Part shown: positions 38,833 to 49,452 of the stretch, piece after piece
Layout of the letters: every line of letters begins with the position of its first letter
How positions within the stretch are numbered: position 1 is the first letter of the stretch
Assembly: GCF_018398875.1 (NCBI RefSeq)
Contig: NZ_JAGWDK010000005.1
Location: forward strand, 310,001 to 374,000
Direction of reading: 5' to 3'
DNA: 64,000 bases
Origin: Bradyrhizobium sp. sGM-13
GTDB taxonomy: Bacteria > Pseudomonadota > Alphaproteobacteria > Rhizobiales > Xanthobacteraceae
Translations under genes and position numbers: made by a program
The notes under the pieces: generated by a model
Database searches by the model: none
Told to the model about the DNA's origin: nothing
Seen by the model: only the letters and a program-made list of their open reading frames with translations

Positions 38833-41112
38833 ATGCGTTTGGCGTTCTGGCGTGCAGGCAAGGACAAGCGGGTGGTGCAGCGGGCGACGGCAAGGCCTGT
38901 GGCTTCGGCGCCGAATTCCGTCGCATCCGATTCCGGCGATCTCGATCTGCATGCGCTTGGTCAGGCGTTGATGCGCAGGCGGAGCTGGATCATCGTTCCG
39001 ACATTGCTGGCGCTGGTGCTGTCGCTGGCCGCGGTCAACATGATCACGCCGCGCTACAAGTCGGAAGCGCGCATCCTGGTCGACGGGCGCGAGAACGTTT
39101 TCCTGCGGCCGAACGGCGAGCGCAACGAGGAGCGCAGCGCGCTCGACGCCGAGGCCGTCACCAGCCAGGTGCAGTTGGTGCAATCGCGCGATCTGGCCCG
39201 CGAGATCATCAAAAAGAACAAGCTTGCCGAGCTTCCCGAATTCGATCCGGTGCTGCAGGGGATCTCGCCGCTGAAGTCGATGCTGGCACTGGTCGGCATC
39301 GGGCGCGATCCGTTTTCGTTGACGCCGGAAGAGCGCGTGCTGGAGGCCTATTATGAGCGATTCACGGCCTATGCCGTCGACAAGTCGCGCGTCATCGTCG
39401 TTGAATTCCAGTCGCGTGATTCCGAACTCGCCGCGCGCGTCGCCAACTCGATTGCGGAAGGCTATCTGGTGCTGCAGCAGGACGCGCGGCAGCAGCAAGC
39501 GAAGTCTGCCAGCCAGTGGCTCTCGGGCGAAATAGAACACTTGCGCAAGCGCGTGGCTGACGCCGAATCGCGGGTCGAGGATTTCCGCTCCAAGTCGAGC
39601 CTGTTCGTGGGCACCAACAACACCACGCTGTCCAACCAGCAGATGGGCGAGATCAATACGCAGTTGAACAACGCCCGCGCGCTGAAGTCGGATGCCGAAT
39701 CCAAGGCGCGGCTGATCAAGGAGATGCTTCAGAGCGGCAAGCCGATCGAGGCTTCCGAGGTGCTCAACTCCGAACTGGTACGCCGGCTGTCCGAGCAGCG
39801 CGTGACGCTCCGTGCGCAGCTCGCCGAGCAATCCTCGACGCTGCTCGGTGGTCATCCCCGCATCAAGGAATTGAAGGCCCAGCTTGCCGATCTCGATCGG
39901 CAGTTGCGCGAGGAGGCGGGTAAGGTGTCCCGCTCGCTGGAGAACGACGCCCGCATCGCCGGCGGCCGGGTCGAAGGCCTGACAGCGAGCCTCGATCAGC
40001 TAAAAAAACAGGCTTCTTCGACCAATGGCCAGGACGTGCAGCTCCGCGCGCTCGAGCGCGAGGCCAAGGCCCAGCGGGACCTCTTGGAATCCTATCTCGC
40101 CAAATACCGCGAGGCGAACACCCGCGAGAATATCGAGGCAGCGCCGGCCGATGGCCGCATCATCTCCCGCGCCAGCGTTTCCAACACCCCGACCTATCCG
40201 AAGAAGCTGCCTATCGTCTTGATTGCGACGCTGGCGACCCTGCTGCTCACTTCGGGCGTGATCGCGACCGGTGAACTCTTGCGCATGACTGCGCCGCGGA
40301 CACTCCGTACGGCTTCGCCGGAAGTTATGCGTGAAATTGCGCCGGAAATTGCACCCGAAATCGTCCTGGCGTCTGCGCCGGAACAGGTGCGTACGCCGGC
40401 GATCGCGCCCGAGCTGCCTGTGGCGAACCTCGCTGAAGCGGATCACGTTTCAGAGCCAACGTTGAATGAGCCGCATGCCGACGCCCCGCGCATGGATGCT
40501 GGGGCGGGGGACAGCGAGATCGAGCAACTGGCTGATGAGCTGGTTGGCGCAGGCGCCGCAGCGCCCAAGGTCACCGTGCTCGGCACGGCATCGAGCGAGA
40601 GCATTACGCTGACCGCACTGACGTTGGCGCGGCTGATGGCGCAGCAGGCAAAGATCGTGGTCGTCGATCTCGTGGCGTCCTCGCCGACGATGACGGCGGC
40701 GTCGGTCGATCCGGTAGCACCGGGGCTTGCCGAATTGATGCAGGGCGAAGCCTCGTTTGCGCAGATCATCACCAAGGATCGGCTATCGCGCGTTCATCTC
40801 GTCAGCGCGGGACGCCCCGGCTTCGACCGTGCGCAGCTTCAATCACCGCGCCTGACGCTTGCGATCGACGCGTTGCTGCGGGTCTACGATCATGTGCTGC
40901 TGGATGCTGGCACGGCGTCCGATCTGCCGGCCGAATTGCTGACGTCGCAGGCGCGTGCGGTCGTGGTGCCAGAAGCATCGATGACGCAGGATGCGCGCGT
41001 GCTGATGTGCGATCAGCTCAGGGCAGTCGGCTTCTTTGAGGTGACGATGCTAAGCAAACCGTGCGAGTCGTCGTACGCCGTCGAAGCCGGCCCGCGCGTT
41101 GTGGCGGCTTGA
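38833..41112 (+). CDS. Wzz/Wzc-like polysaccharide co-polymerase with degenerate kinase-like domain
   Basis: A 759-residue chain-length and export protein of the GumC/ExoP type. It has an N-terminal Wzz domain between two membrane helices (about 52-70 and 464-484), long coiled coils (about 200-430), and the proline motif TPTYPKK before the second helix. The cytosolic C-terminal domain (about 575-755) resembles a BY-kinase, but its P-loop reads LGTASSESITLTA: the Gly-Lys-Ser/Thr is gone, and the following Asp motif (VVVDLVASS) lacks the usual DxDxR. There is no tyrosine tail. ATG 38833 has GGGAG upstream. It is divergent from the glycosyltransferase gene. Confidence 0.9.
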   Translation: MRLAFWRAGKDKRVVQRATARPVASAPNSVASDSGDLDLHALGQALMRRRSWIIVPTLLALVLSLAAVNMITPRYKSEARILVDGRENVFLRPNGERNEERSALDAEAVTSQVQLVQSRDLAREIIKKNKLAELPEFDPVLQGISPLKSMLALVGIGRDPFSLTPEERVLEAYYERFTAYAVDKSRVIVVEFQSRDSELAARVANSIAEGYLVLQQDARQQQAKSASQWLSGEIEHLRKRVADAESRVEDFRSKSSLFVGTNNTTLSNQQMGEINTQLNNARALKSDAESKARLIKEMLQSGKPIEASEVLNSELVRRLSEQRVTLRAQLAEQSSTLLGGHPRIKELKAQLADLDRQLREEAGKVSRSLENDARIAGGRVEGLTASLDQLKKQASSTNGQDVQLRALEREAKAQRDLLESYLAKYREANTRENIEAAPADGRIISRASVSNTPTYPKKLPIVLIATLATLLLTSGVIATGELLRMTAPRTLRTASPEVMREIAPEIAPEIVLASAPEQVRTPAIAPELPVANLAEADHVSEPTLNEPHADAPRMDAGAGDSEIEQLADELVGAGAAAPKVTVLGTASSESITLTALTLARLMAQQAKIVVVDLVASSPTMTAASVDPVAPGLAELMQGEASFAQIITKDRLSRVHLVSAGRPGFDRAQLQSPRLTLAIDALLRVYDHVLLDAGTASDLPAELLTSQARAVVVPEASMTQDARVLMCDQLRAVGFFEVTMLSKPCESSYAVEAGPRVVAA

Positions 41113-41122
41113 ACGATTCGTG

Positions 41123-41216
41123 TAGGGTGGGCAAAACGCACGCTAGCGCCTGCCCACCATTTCACAACGTCATCTTGAATGGTGGGCACGGCGCAAATGC
41201 GCCTTTGCCCACCCTA
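41123..41216. repeat. Palindromic intergenic repeat, family D copy 2
   Basis: TAGGGTGGGCAAA (41123-41135) is inverted at 41204-41216, with an inner pair TGCCCACCATT (41151-41161) and AATGGTGGGCA (41178-41188). It lies between the convergent co-polymerase and acyltransferase genes, so it may serve as their shared terminator. Confidence 0.85.
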
Positions 41217-41226
41217 GGCTTATAAT

Positions 41227-42417
41227 CTAGCTAAACGCGCTGCGCAGCTTTTGCGCCATCTCCAGCAGCGCCGGATTGTGCTTCACCAGCCGCTTGGTGC
41301 GATTGAGGCCGGACATGACGCTGGCGGCGAGCTTGCCGCGCTGGCTGAGCGGGATGAAGCTGTCGAAGATCAGCTCGTCGCTCTTGCAGAACAGCCGCTT
41401 GTAGTCGTCCGATCCGATTCCGAGGTCGAGCGCGCGGTAACCCTGTGCGGCATAGTGGTCGATGATGTCGCGCATCAGGATCAGGCCGGGGCTGTACTTT
41501 GAATTCGCCGACATCGTGTAAGTGTTGAACATCATCGAGAACCGATGCCCGTCGGCGACGCCGGCAAAAATCGCGATCACTTCCTCGTCGCATTCCAGCG
41601 CGTGGATGTCGATGGCATGCCTGCCGCCCGCGAGCGGCGCGGTGCAGGCGCTGCGGACGAATTCCTCGATGCCGGGATCGGCGAACACATTCGGCAGCTT
41701 CTGTTCCGCCATCCGCAGCGGCTTGACTTGGAAGAACCAGTCGAGCAGCCGGGTGATGTCGGCCGCTGACGACGCAATATGACTGCGATAGCCGGGCAGG
41801 GACTGCAGCTTGCGTTCCTTGCCCTTGAGGCGGCGCCGGAACGAGTTGCTGATCAGCGCGGAGGGCGCGGCGCCAGGCTCAATCACCAATAGCGGGCAAT
41901 CATTGGCCGAAGGTTGATGCGGCAGCAAGGCGAACGGATTGGGTAGATCGCGCCAGCGAACCGGTTGCTGGTGCAGCGCGAGGACATCGGCTTCCGACCG
42001 CTGCGATATCGCCGAGATAAGGCCTTCGAGATCGGCTTGCGTTGCGCTTGCGGCGAAATCGCGGTCGAACAGCGCCATGTTGAAGGTGGAATGCTTGCCG
42101 CCCATGAAACTGGCGCAGCGCGCGCCATAAGCGTGCCTGAGCGCGAGCGGAAGCAGCGCGAGTGGACGGCGTTCCGCGTCGTAGGCAATCACGATGAAGG
42201 GAGCAAGGCCTTCGCGCGCGCCAACCTGCCGCTGCCAGGGGCTGAGGAAGTCGAAGCGCTGATACGGCGTGAAGAAGGTTTGCGCGCCTTCCAGGTTGCG
42301 CCAGACGCCTTCCGCCGCAGCGAGGTCGCGAACGATGTCGATGCCGGCGATGCGGCTCGCCTTCGACCATCCGTCTGCACCCGCCGTACGGTCTTCGATC
42401 GCGGCAGCCATGGTCAT
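41227..42417 (-). CDS. FemAB/GNAT-type acyltransferase (BcsL/CelD-like)
   Basis: A 396-residue protein with the double-GNAT fold of the Acetyltransf_6 (FemAB-like) family. SFMGGKHSTFNMALFDRDF (about 104-122) and YSPGLILMRDIIDHYAAQGY-RALDLGIGSDDYKRLFC (about 311-347) are the family's conserved blocks. Relatives include HfsK of the Caulobacter holdfast locus and BcsL/CelD of cellulose loci, which probably modify a polysaccharide. It is divergent from the deacetylase-like gene, with 112 bp between the starts. ATG 42417 or 42411 could be the start. Confidence 0.85.
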   Translation of the reverse strand: MTMAAAIEDRTAGADGWSKASRIAGIDIVRDLAAAEGVWRNLEGAQTFFTPYQRFDFLSPWQRQVGAREGLAPFIVIAYDAERRPLALLPLALRHAYGARCASFMGGKHSTFNMALFDRDFAASATQADLEGLISAISQRSEADVLALHQQPVRWRDLPNPFALLPHQPSANDCPLLVIEPGAAPSALISNSFRRRLKGKERKLQSLPGYRSHIASSAADITRLLDWFFQVKPLRMAEQKLPNVFADPGIEEFVRSACTAPLAGGRHAIDIHALECDEEVIAIFAGVADGHRFSMMFNTYTMSANSKYSPGLILMRDIIDHYAAQGYRALDLGIGSDDYKRLFCKSDELIFDSFIPLSQRGKLAASVMSGLNRTKRLVKHNPALLEMAQKLRSAFS

Positions 42418-42529
42418 CGCAGAGCCCGTGTTATATGAATTTGTTTACAATTTCGGCTTTGGCCGACCTTCGCAGGGAAATGTCAACAAAGGGTAATACG
42501 ATGCGGCGCGGCGGGGGCAGCGCGACCGC

Positions 42530-43600
42530 ATGGTGAGGGCGGTACGTTTGGCGTCGGATTTCGGATTTTTGCGGCGGGCCTGGATGGAGCTCGCCTATTT
42601 CAGCGGCTATTTCAGGCTGAAGCAGCGGCAGCGCGGTGGCGCCGGCGTCATTTTGCGGTTCGAGCGGGTGCGTCCGCGGGATTCCCGGCCGTTTCAGCCC
42701 AATCGGTGGCGTGAAATCACGCCGGAATTTCTCGACCGGACGATCCGTGCGCTGAAGCGCTGGAACTTCGACCTGATCGCGATGGACGAGGTGTGCCGGC
42801 GAGCGGTCACACTGCCAAGGGCCAATCGGTTTGCCTGCCTGACCTTCGACGGCGGCTGTAAGGATGTCATCACGCAGGCCTATCCGGTGTTGTCGAAGCA
42901 GGGCGTGCCCTTCACCGTCTACCTGCCCACCGCGTTTCCGGATGGGCTCGGCGAAGCCTGGTGGCTCGCGCTGGAAGAGATGATCGCGCGCGAGGATCGC
43001 ATCAGCCTGGTGATCGACCGCAAGGAGCGGCGTTTCGCAACGGGCAGCACGCCCGAGAAGCATGACACGTTCGAATTTCTGGCGAACTGGATGCGGACAC
43101 TGCCGCCGCCGGATCTTTCCTTCGCGATCCACGACCTCTGCACGCGCTACTCCGTCGATCTCGCGGCGCTGTCGCGCGCGGCCTCGATGGATTGGGACGA
43201 TCTGGCCAAGCTCGCCGCCGATCCGCTGGTGACGATCGGCAGCGCAACGGTGAACTATCCCCCACTGTCCAACCTGAAAAGGACGGACGCGCAGCGCGAA
43301 ATGACGATGGGCAAGGCGGTAGCGGAGACCGCCTTGCGCCAGCCCGTCAGGCATTTCGCCTATCCGTTCGGCGACCAGCAATCCTGGAGCCGGGAGCACG
43401 TCGTCATGGCGCAGGAGGCAGGTTTCGCCAGCGCGGTATCGACGATCCCAGGCGTCGTCGAGGCCAAAGGATATACGAATCTGCATGCATTGCCGCGGAT
43501 CGCCTGGGACGGACGGCATGGTTCGCTGCGCTCGATGCGGGTGTTGCTGTCAGGGATGATGTTTCCCGCGATCAGGCCGACTCTGGACAATTGGGTCTAA
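42530..43600 (+). CDS. Polysaccharide deacetylase-like protein with lost metal site
   Basis: A 356-residue NodB-fold protein. The fold's landmarks are visible but altered: motif 1 is LTFDGGC (Asp107-Gly108) instead of TFDDG; motif 2 reads IGSATVNYPPLS (Ala239, Tyr243) where active enzymes have His-x3-His; motif 3, RHFAYPFG, is intact. All three metal ligands (second Asp, both His) are therefore missing while the general-base Asp remains. It should not be a conventional zinc deacetylase and may instead bind glycan. Neighbours suggest a polysaccharide role. Its stop overlaps that of the convergent DUF2842 gene by 4 bp. Confidence 0.88.
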   Translation: MVRAVRLASDFGFLRRAWMELAYFSGYFRLKQRQRGGAGVILRFERVRPRDSRPFQPNRWREITPEFLDRTIRALKRWNFDLIAMDEVCRRAVTLPRANRFACLTFDGGCKDVITQAYPVLSKQGVPFTVYLPTAFPDGLGEAWWLALEEMIAREDRISLVIDRKERRFATGSTPEKHDTFEFLANWMRTLPPPDLSFAIHDLCTRYSVDLAALSRAASMDWDDLAKLAADPLVTIGSATVNYPPLSNLKRTDAQREMTMGKAVAETALRQPVRHFAYPFGDQQSWSREHVVMAQEAGFASAVSTIPGVVEAKGYTNLHALPRIAWDGRHGSLRSMRVLLSGMMFPAIRPTLDNWV

Positions 43601-43809
43601 GCGGCGCGATCGGGCCGCGACATCCAGCTCACGATCGGCATCGCCGGCAGCACCCATCCAAGCCCTGCCACGACATAGAAGATCGCCTGCAACAGGCCTG
43701 AGCTGGCCAGCCACGGCGTCTGGGCGATGGTCATGCCCAACAGCGACCACACCACGACCAGCACCAGCAAAGCGAGGGTTCCAAAGAATTTGCGGGTGCG
43801 TATCGTCAT
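43597..43809 (-). CDS. DUF2842 family membrane protein
   Basis: A 70-residue protein with two membrane helices (about 8-29 and 36-58), starting [20 protein letters not shown] and ending [10 protein letters not shown], the DUF2842 pattern. It is common in alphaproteobacteria next to ctaA, with no known function. It is divergent from ctaA (117 bp between starts) and overlaps the convergent deacetylase-like gene by 4 bp. Confidence 0.9.
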   Translation of the reverse strand: MTIRTRKFFGTLALLVLVVVWSLLGMTIAQTPWLASSGLLQAIFYVVAGLGWVLPAMPIVSWMSRPDRAA

Positions 43810-43926
43810 GTCGGATATATCAGGCTCGTGGCGGGTTGCGCGCGGGAAGGGGCGGACTATAAGGGGCGCGCCAATTCAATCAAGCGCGCCTTCGAGGCGA
43901 GCCAGGACCGACTTCAAGACGGGTTT

Positions 43927-45018
43927 ATGACCGCCAGTTCCACACAGCAGGGCCCGCATGCCGGTGCCATCAGATGGTGGCTGATCGTGGTTGCCGCGCT
44001 GATTGCGGTCATGGTGCTGGTCGGCGGCGCCACGCGCCTGACGGAATCCGGATTGTCGATCGTGGAATGGAAGCCGGTTACCGGCACGCTGCCGCCGCTC
44101 AACGAGGCGCAATGGGCGCAGGCGTTCGAGGGTTACAAGGCCATTCCGCAATACCGCGAACTCAACGCCGGCATGAGCCTTGCCGAGTTCAAGACCATCT
44201 TCTGGTGGGAATGGAGCCATCGGCTGCTCGGACGCGTGATCGGCGCGGTCTACCTGCTGCCGTTCCTGTACTTTCTGTGGCGTGGCGCGTTCAGCGCTGA
44301 ATTGAAAAAGCGGTTGTGGCTGATCTTCGGACTCGGTGCGCTGCAGGGCGCGGTCGGCTGGTGGATGGTCGCCTCGGGCCTGTCCCAACGGACCGAGGTA
44401 TCTCAATATCGGTTGGCGACGCATCTGGTGCTCGCGCTGATCATTTTTGCGTCGATCATCTGGACGCTGCGGCGGATGCGTGCGCGTCCGCAACCTGCGG
44501 CGGCGCCACGACTGAAGATAACCGCTGTGGTGTTGCTGGGATTGACCTTCCTGCAGCTCTATTTCGGCGCGCTGGTCGCAGGCCTGCGGGCGGGCAGGGT
44601 ATACAACACCTGGCCCGAGATCGATGGCGCCTTCGTTCCATCGGCGGCGCGGCTGTTCTTCGAGGAGCCGTGGTGGCGCAATTTGTTCGACAACACGCTC
44701 ACTGTGCAGTTCGAACACCGCATGACCGCCTACGCGCTGCTGGTGCTGGCGGTCTTTCATGCGGTCGATAGCGTGAGGTCACGGGCCGGCATTGCCGTGG
44801 TCGGCGGCGCCTGGTCTCTGGTGGCGGCGATCGCGCTGCAGGCCGGGCTCGGCATTCTGACGCTGCTGCGCCAGGTGCCGATCGATCTCGCGCTGGCGCA
44901 TCAGGCCACAGCCATCGTGGTCCTGACGCTGGCGGTTTTGCAAACCGAGCGCCTGGTTGCGCGGCGCACCGAGCACGACAGGCAGAAGCTGGTGATGCCG
45001 CTCGGGCAGCCCGGCTGA
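43927..45018 (+). CDS. ctaA: Heme A synthase (COX15/CtaA)
   Basis: CtaA oxidises heme O to heme A for aa3-type cytochrome oxidases, in the inner membrane. The 363-residue protein has eight membrane helices. The four heme-ligand histidines appear in [29 protein letters not shown] and [10 protein letters not shown]; the first-loop signature is [17 protein letters not shown]. Started at ATG 43927, as the upstream in-frame codons lack a ribosome site. It is not clustered with oxidase genes in this window. Confidence 0.95.
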   Translation: MTASSTQQGPHAGAIRWWLIVVAALIAVMVLVGGATRLTESGLSIVEWKPVTGTLPPLNEAQWAQAFEGYKAIPQYRELNAGMSLAEFKTIFWWEWSHRLLGRVIGAVYLLPFLYFLWRGAFSAELKKRLWLIFGLGALQGAVGWWMVASGLSQRTEVSQYRLATHLVLALIIFASIIWTLRRMRARPQPAAAPRLKITAVVLLGLTFLQLYFGALVAGLRAGRVYNTWPEIDGAFVPSAARLFFEEPWWRNLFDNTLTVQFEHRMTAYALLVLAVFHAVDSVRSRAGIAVVGGAWSLVAAIALQAGLGILTLLRQVPIDLALAHQATAIVVLTLAVLQTERLVARRTEHDRQKLVMPLGQPG

Positions 45019-45171
45019 AATTGAGCAATTCTAATCTGCTGTCATTGCCGGAAGTGCCCGATTTGCGGGGGTTTCTTGCTGCGCAAAGGCCCCAACGCAT
45101 TTGGGTGGCGCGCGACCGCTTTACTTGAATCGTTTGGACGATAAAACGAGCCAAAACAAAGGTTCAGTTTC

Positions 45172-45981
45172 ATGTCGTCAGCTTTCATCCAGGCCGCAAT
45201 CATCCTGCTCCGCGAGGGGCTCGAAGCCATGCTGGTGATCGCGGCACTCGCGGGCTACCTGACCAAAGCCGGTGCCGCCCACCGCATTCAGGCGCTGTAC
45301 GGCGGCGCGCTCGCCGCGGTCGGCGCCAGCTTCGTCGCCGCCTGGCTGTTTGCGGTGCTGAACTCCGGCGACCACAGCGATATCCTCGAGGGCGTCATCA
45401 TTCTCGTCGCCGCCGCCCTGATGCTCTATGTCAGCGGCTGGCTGATGGTGAAGCAGGACCCGCGCGGCTGGCAGGACTATCTCGCGCATAAAGCCGACCG
45501 CGCACTGTCGCAGGACACGGTGTGGGCGGTCGGCGCACTGGCTTTCCTCGCGGTGTTCCGTGAGGGCGCCGAAACCGTGCTGTTCATCCATGCGCTGGCG
45601 AAGACCGAGGGCGGCTGGAGCGCGGGCCTGTTCGCCGGGCTTGCGGTGGCGACGGTGGGCCTCGCCGTGCTGTTCTATTTCATCAACCTGATTGCGCGAA
45701 AGCTTCCGCTTCGGCCGCTGTTCATCGTCACCTCGGCGTTCCTGTTCGTAATGGCGATCAAGTTCATCGGCGAGGCGGTGCAGGAGTTCCAGGAGCAGGC
45801 GATCATCACGGTCACCGACGTGAAGGGCTCGGCGTTTCTGACAGCGATCGGCCTGAATCCTTCCATGGAAGCGCTGTCGATCCAGGGCCTGGTGATCCTG
45901 TTTGCGCTGGCGAGCTATTCGGTGGTCCAGCGCAACAACCGCCTGATGCGCGAGGACAAGGCAATGCGCGCGGCCGAGTGA
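45172..45981 (+). CDS. FTR1-family iron permease
   Basis: A 269-residue inner-membrane protein with seven helices, homologous to EfeU/Ftr1. Both iron-binding REGxE motifs are present: REGLEAM (about 14-20) and REGAETV (about 130-136). It starts at ATG 45172 and is not followed by EfeO or EfeB, so it may work as a stand-alone ferrous (or ferric) permease. It is convergent with nadC with 10 bp between stops. No clear Fur or Irr box was seen in the 153 bp upstream. Confidence 0.9.
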   Translation: MSSAFIQAAIILLREGLEAMLVIAALAGYLTKAGAAHRIQALYGGALAAVGASFVAAWLFAVLNSGDHSDILEGVIILVAAALMLYVSGWLMVKQDPRGWQDYLAHKADRALSQDTVWAVGALAFLAVFREGAETVLFIHALAKTEGGWSAGLFAGLAVATVGLAVLFYFINLIARKLPLRPLFIVTSAFLFVMAIKFIGEAVQEFQEQAIITVTDVKGSAFLTAIGLNPSMEALSIQGLVILFALASYSVVQRNNRLMREDKAMRAAE

Positions 45982-45991
45982 TCCGCCAAAG

Positions 45992-46861
45992 CTACGCCGC
46001 CTGCCGATTGAGTCCGAGATAGTCGAGGCCGATATCGAGCGCGGCGGAGCTGTGGGTCAGCCAACCGGCGGAAATCAGATCGACGCCGGTGGCCGCGATC
46101 GCTTTAGTCGTCTCGGCCGTGATGCGGCCGGAAGCCTCGGTAATCGCCCGACGGCCGGTCATCGCCACCGCCTGCCGCAGTTCCTCGACGGTCATGTTGT
46201 CGAGCAGGACGGCATCGACGCCGATCGCGAGCGCCTGTTCAAGCTGGGCCAGCGTATCCACCTCAACCTGGATCTTAACGAGGTGGCCGGCATGCGCCTT
46301 TGCGCGTTCGATCGCGGTCCTGATATCGCCGGCCAGTGCGATATGGTTGTCTTTGATCAGAATGGCATCGTCGAGGCCAAAACGGTGATTGCTGCCACCG
46401 CCGGCGCGGACCGCGTATTTTTCCAGCGCGCGCAGCCCGGGCGTCGTCTTGCGAGTACAGACGATGCGCGCCTTGGTGCCTTGTGCGGCCGATACCAGCG
46501 AGGCCGTTGCGGTCGCGACGCCGCTGAGGTGGCAGAGAAAATTCAGCGCCGTCCGTTCGCCGGTCAATAGTCCGCGTGCCGGCCCCTCGATCGCGGCGAT
46601 CACGTCTCCCGGCGCCACCACGCTGCCGTCGGGGCGCTCCGCTTCGAGTTGGGTGGCAGGATTGACGAGCTGAAATGCACTGCGCGCGATGTCGAGCCCG
46701 GCCACCACGCCGGGATGGCGCGCGCGCAGCACCAGCGCGGCGCGCTTGTCCGCCGGAACGATCGCGTCTGCGGTGATGTCGCCAGCGCGGCCCAAGTCTT
46801 CGAGCAGGGCGGTTCGAACCAGCGGCTCGTACATCACGGGCAGAAGCGGGGTTAGTGTCAC
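45992..46861 (-). CDS. nadC: Nicotinate-nucleotide pyrophosphorylase (carboxylating)
   Basis: NadC converts quinolinate and PRPP to nicotinate mononucleotide, the third step of de novo NAD synthesis. Start GTG 46861 overlaps the nadB stop by 4 bp (GTGA) and gives 289 residues. Signature segments are TRKTTPGLRALEKYAVRAGGG (about 134-154), GLDDAILIKDNH (about 159-170) and VEVDTLAQLEQAL. All residues for quinolinate binding appear conserved. It is the last gene of nadA-nadB-nadC. Confidence 0.97.
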   Translation of the reverse strand: MTLTPLLPVMYEPLVRTALLEDLGRAGDITADAIVPADKRAALVLRARHPGVVAGLDIARSAFQLVNPATQLEAERPDGSVVAPGDVIAAIEGPARGLLTGERTALNFLCHLSGVATATASLVSAAQGTKARIVCTRKTTPGLRALEKYAVRAGGGSNHRFGLDDAILIKDNHIALAGDIRTAIERAKAHAGHLVKIQVEVDTLAQLEQALAIGVDAVLLDNMTVEELRQAVAMTGRRAITEASGRITAETTKAIAATGVDLISAGWLTHSSAALDIGLDYLGLNRQAA

Positions 46862-48407
46862 GGCTGGACGCTCCCGGTAAACAGATATCCGGTTTCCACG
46901 ATGTCGCGCGCGGCGTCGAGTGTGTCCGCAAGTGAGATGGATGATGATGCGGCCGAAGGCAGGACATCGGGGAAGTCGGTGCGAAAATGCCCGCCGCGGC
47001 TTTCCTCGCGCCGCCAGGCGGCGACCGCGATCATCAATCCCACCAGCGCGGGATCGGCTGCTGCACTTCTGCCGTTGGCCAGAGGATAGAGGCCGCGAAT
47101 TGCGCGCTCTATGCCGTGCCGGTCGCGGAGCACGCCGAGGCCTTGCGACAGGATCGGCCGTATGGCCGAAGGATCGGACGCGGGCGCAGGCGCGTCGGCC
47201 ACGCGCGCTTTCAGCGGGCTGTGACTGGCGCCGGTGACGCTCTCTGCAACCCATTGCGCACAGACGATGGCTTCCATCAGCGAATTGCTGGCGAGCCGGT
47301 TGGCGCCATGCAGGCCCGTGCGGCTGACCTCGCCGCAGGCCCAGAGGCCGTCCACGCTGCTGCGGCCTTCGCCGTCAACGGCGATCCCGCCCATGTGGTA
47401 GTGCACCGCCGGCCTCACCGGAATTGGATCGACCGCGGGATCGATTCCGGCCATTTTGCAAAACGCGGAAATGACGGGATAGCGCTTTGCAAATTCCGCT
47501 CCCGGATGTTTGCGCGCGTCGAGGAAAACGCGACGCCCTTCCGCGCGACGGCGCCAGACCGCGCGCGCGACGATGTCGCGGGGCGCGAGCTCGGCGCCTG
47601 GCTGATCCGCCATGAAGCGCTGGCCGGTGTCGTCGATCAGGATGGCGCCGTCGCCGCGCACGGCCTCGGTGACCAGCGGCATCGGGCGTGACGGCCCGTC
47701 GAAGGCGGTTGGGTGAAACTGGATGAATTCAAGATCGGCGAGCAGCGCGCCCGCGCGCGCCGCCAGCGCCAGTCCGTGGCCGTAGCAGCCGGCGGGGTTG
47801 GTGCTGTCGAGAAACAGGCCGCCGACGCCGCCCGTCGCCAGCACGACGCGACCGGTATCGATCACCAGTGGCCCCTGCGCGTTCACCGCGAGCACGCCCC
47901 TGATGACGTTATCCTCGACGATCAGGCTCCGCGCCTCGACACCCTCCAGCAGCGTAATTGATGGACAGCGGCGTACCGCTGCAATCAGTGCGCGCATGAT
48001 CTCGCGGCCCGTGCCGTCGCCGGTGGCGTGCACGATCCGGTTGCGGCTGTGTGCGGCCTCCAAGCCGAGCCGCCAGCCGTCTTCGGGCGTACGATCGAAG
48101 GCAACGCCAAGCCGTGCGAGATGTTCGACTGCGGCAGGCGCCGCATGAACGATCCGGTGAGTGACGGCTTCGTCGCACAGCCCGGCGCCAGCGGCGATCG
48201 TATCAGCCAGGTGCAGGGCAGGGGCGTCATCGTCGGCCATCGCTGCGGCCAATCCGCCTTGCGCCCACAGGCTCGAGGCTTCCGCGCCGAGCGGTGCCTT
48301 CGACAGCAATACGACCGGCTCGGGCGCCATCTGAAGCGCCGCCATCAATCCGGCGGCGCCGCCGCCGATGATGACGGGACGGTGGTTGAGCGCTGAAATC
48401 TCGGTGC

Positions 48408-48411
<4 letters not shown>
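46858..48411 (-). CDS. nadB: L-aspartate oxidase
   Basis: NadB oxidises aspartate to iminoaspartate with FAD, the first step of de novo NAD synthesis. The 517-residue protein starts at ATG 48411, overlapping nadA by 4 bp (ATGA). The FAD site is [14 protein letters not shown] (about 13-26), followed by [13 protein letters not shown] (about 46-58), the substrate-binding HPTAFDG and the [18 protein letters not shown] signature (about 346-363). The C-terminal helical domain is somewhat shorter than usual, but functional residues are present. Confidence 0.97.
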
Positions 48412-49394
<983 letters not shown>

Positions 49395-49395
49395 T

Positions 49396-49414
49396 TATAC
49401 TCTCCGTGAGTATA
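49396..49414. promoter_or_regulatory. Perfect NrtR-type operator before nadA
   Basis: TATACTC (49396-49402) and GAGTATA (49408-49414) form an exact inverted repeat with a 5-nt spacer. On the minus strand it lies between the predicted transcription start and the nadA ATG and includes the ribosome site. It is very likely the binding site of the adjacent NrtR. Confidence 0.75.
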
Positions 49415-49421
49415 TCTTGGC

Positions 49422-49452
49422 TTATACTTATCCTGAGCATAATCGGAGTCAA
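49422..49452 (-). promoter_or_regulatory. nadA promoter with a second imperfect operator
   Basis: On the minus strand TTGACT (49452-49447) and TAAGTA (49430-49425) are 16 bp apart. An imperfect inverted repeat TTATACT/AGCATAA (49422-49442) sits across the spacer and the -10 box, with half-sites close to those of the perfect palindrome 8 bp downstream. Confidence 0.55.
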
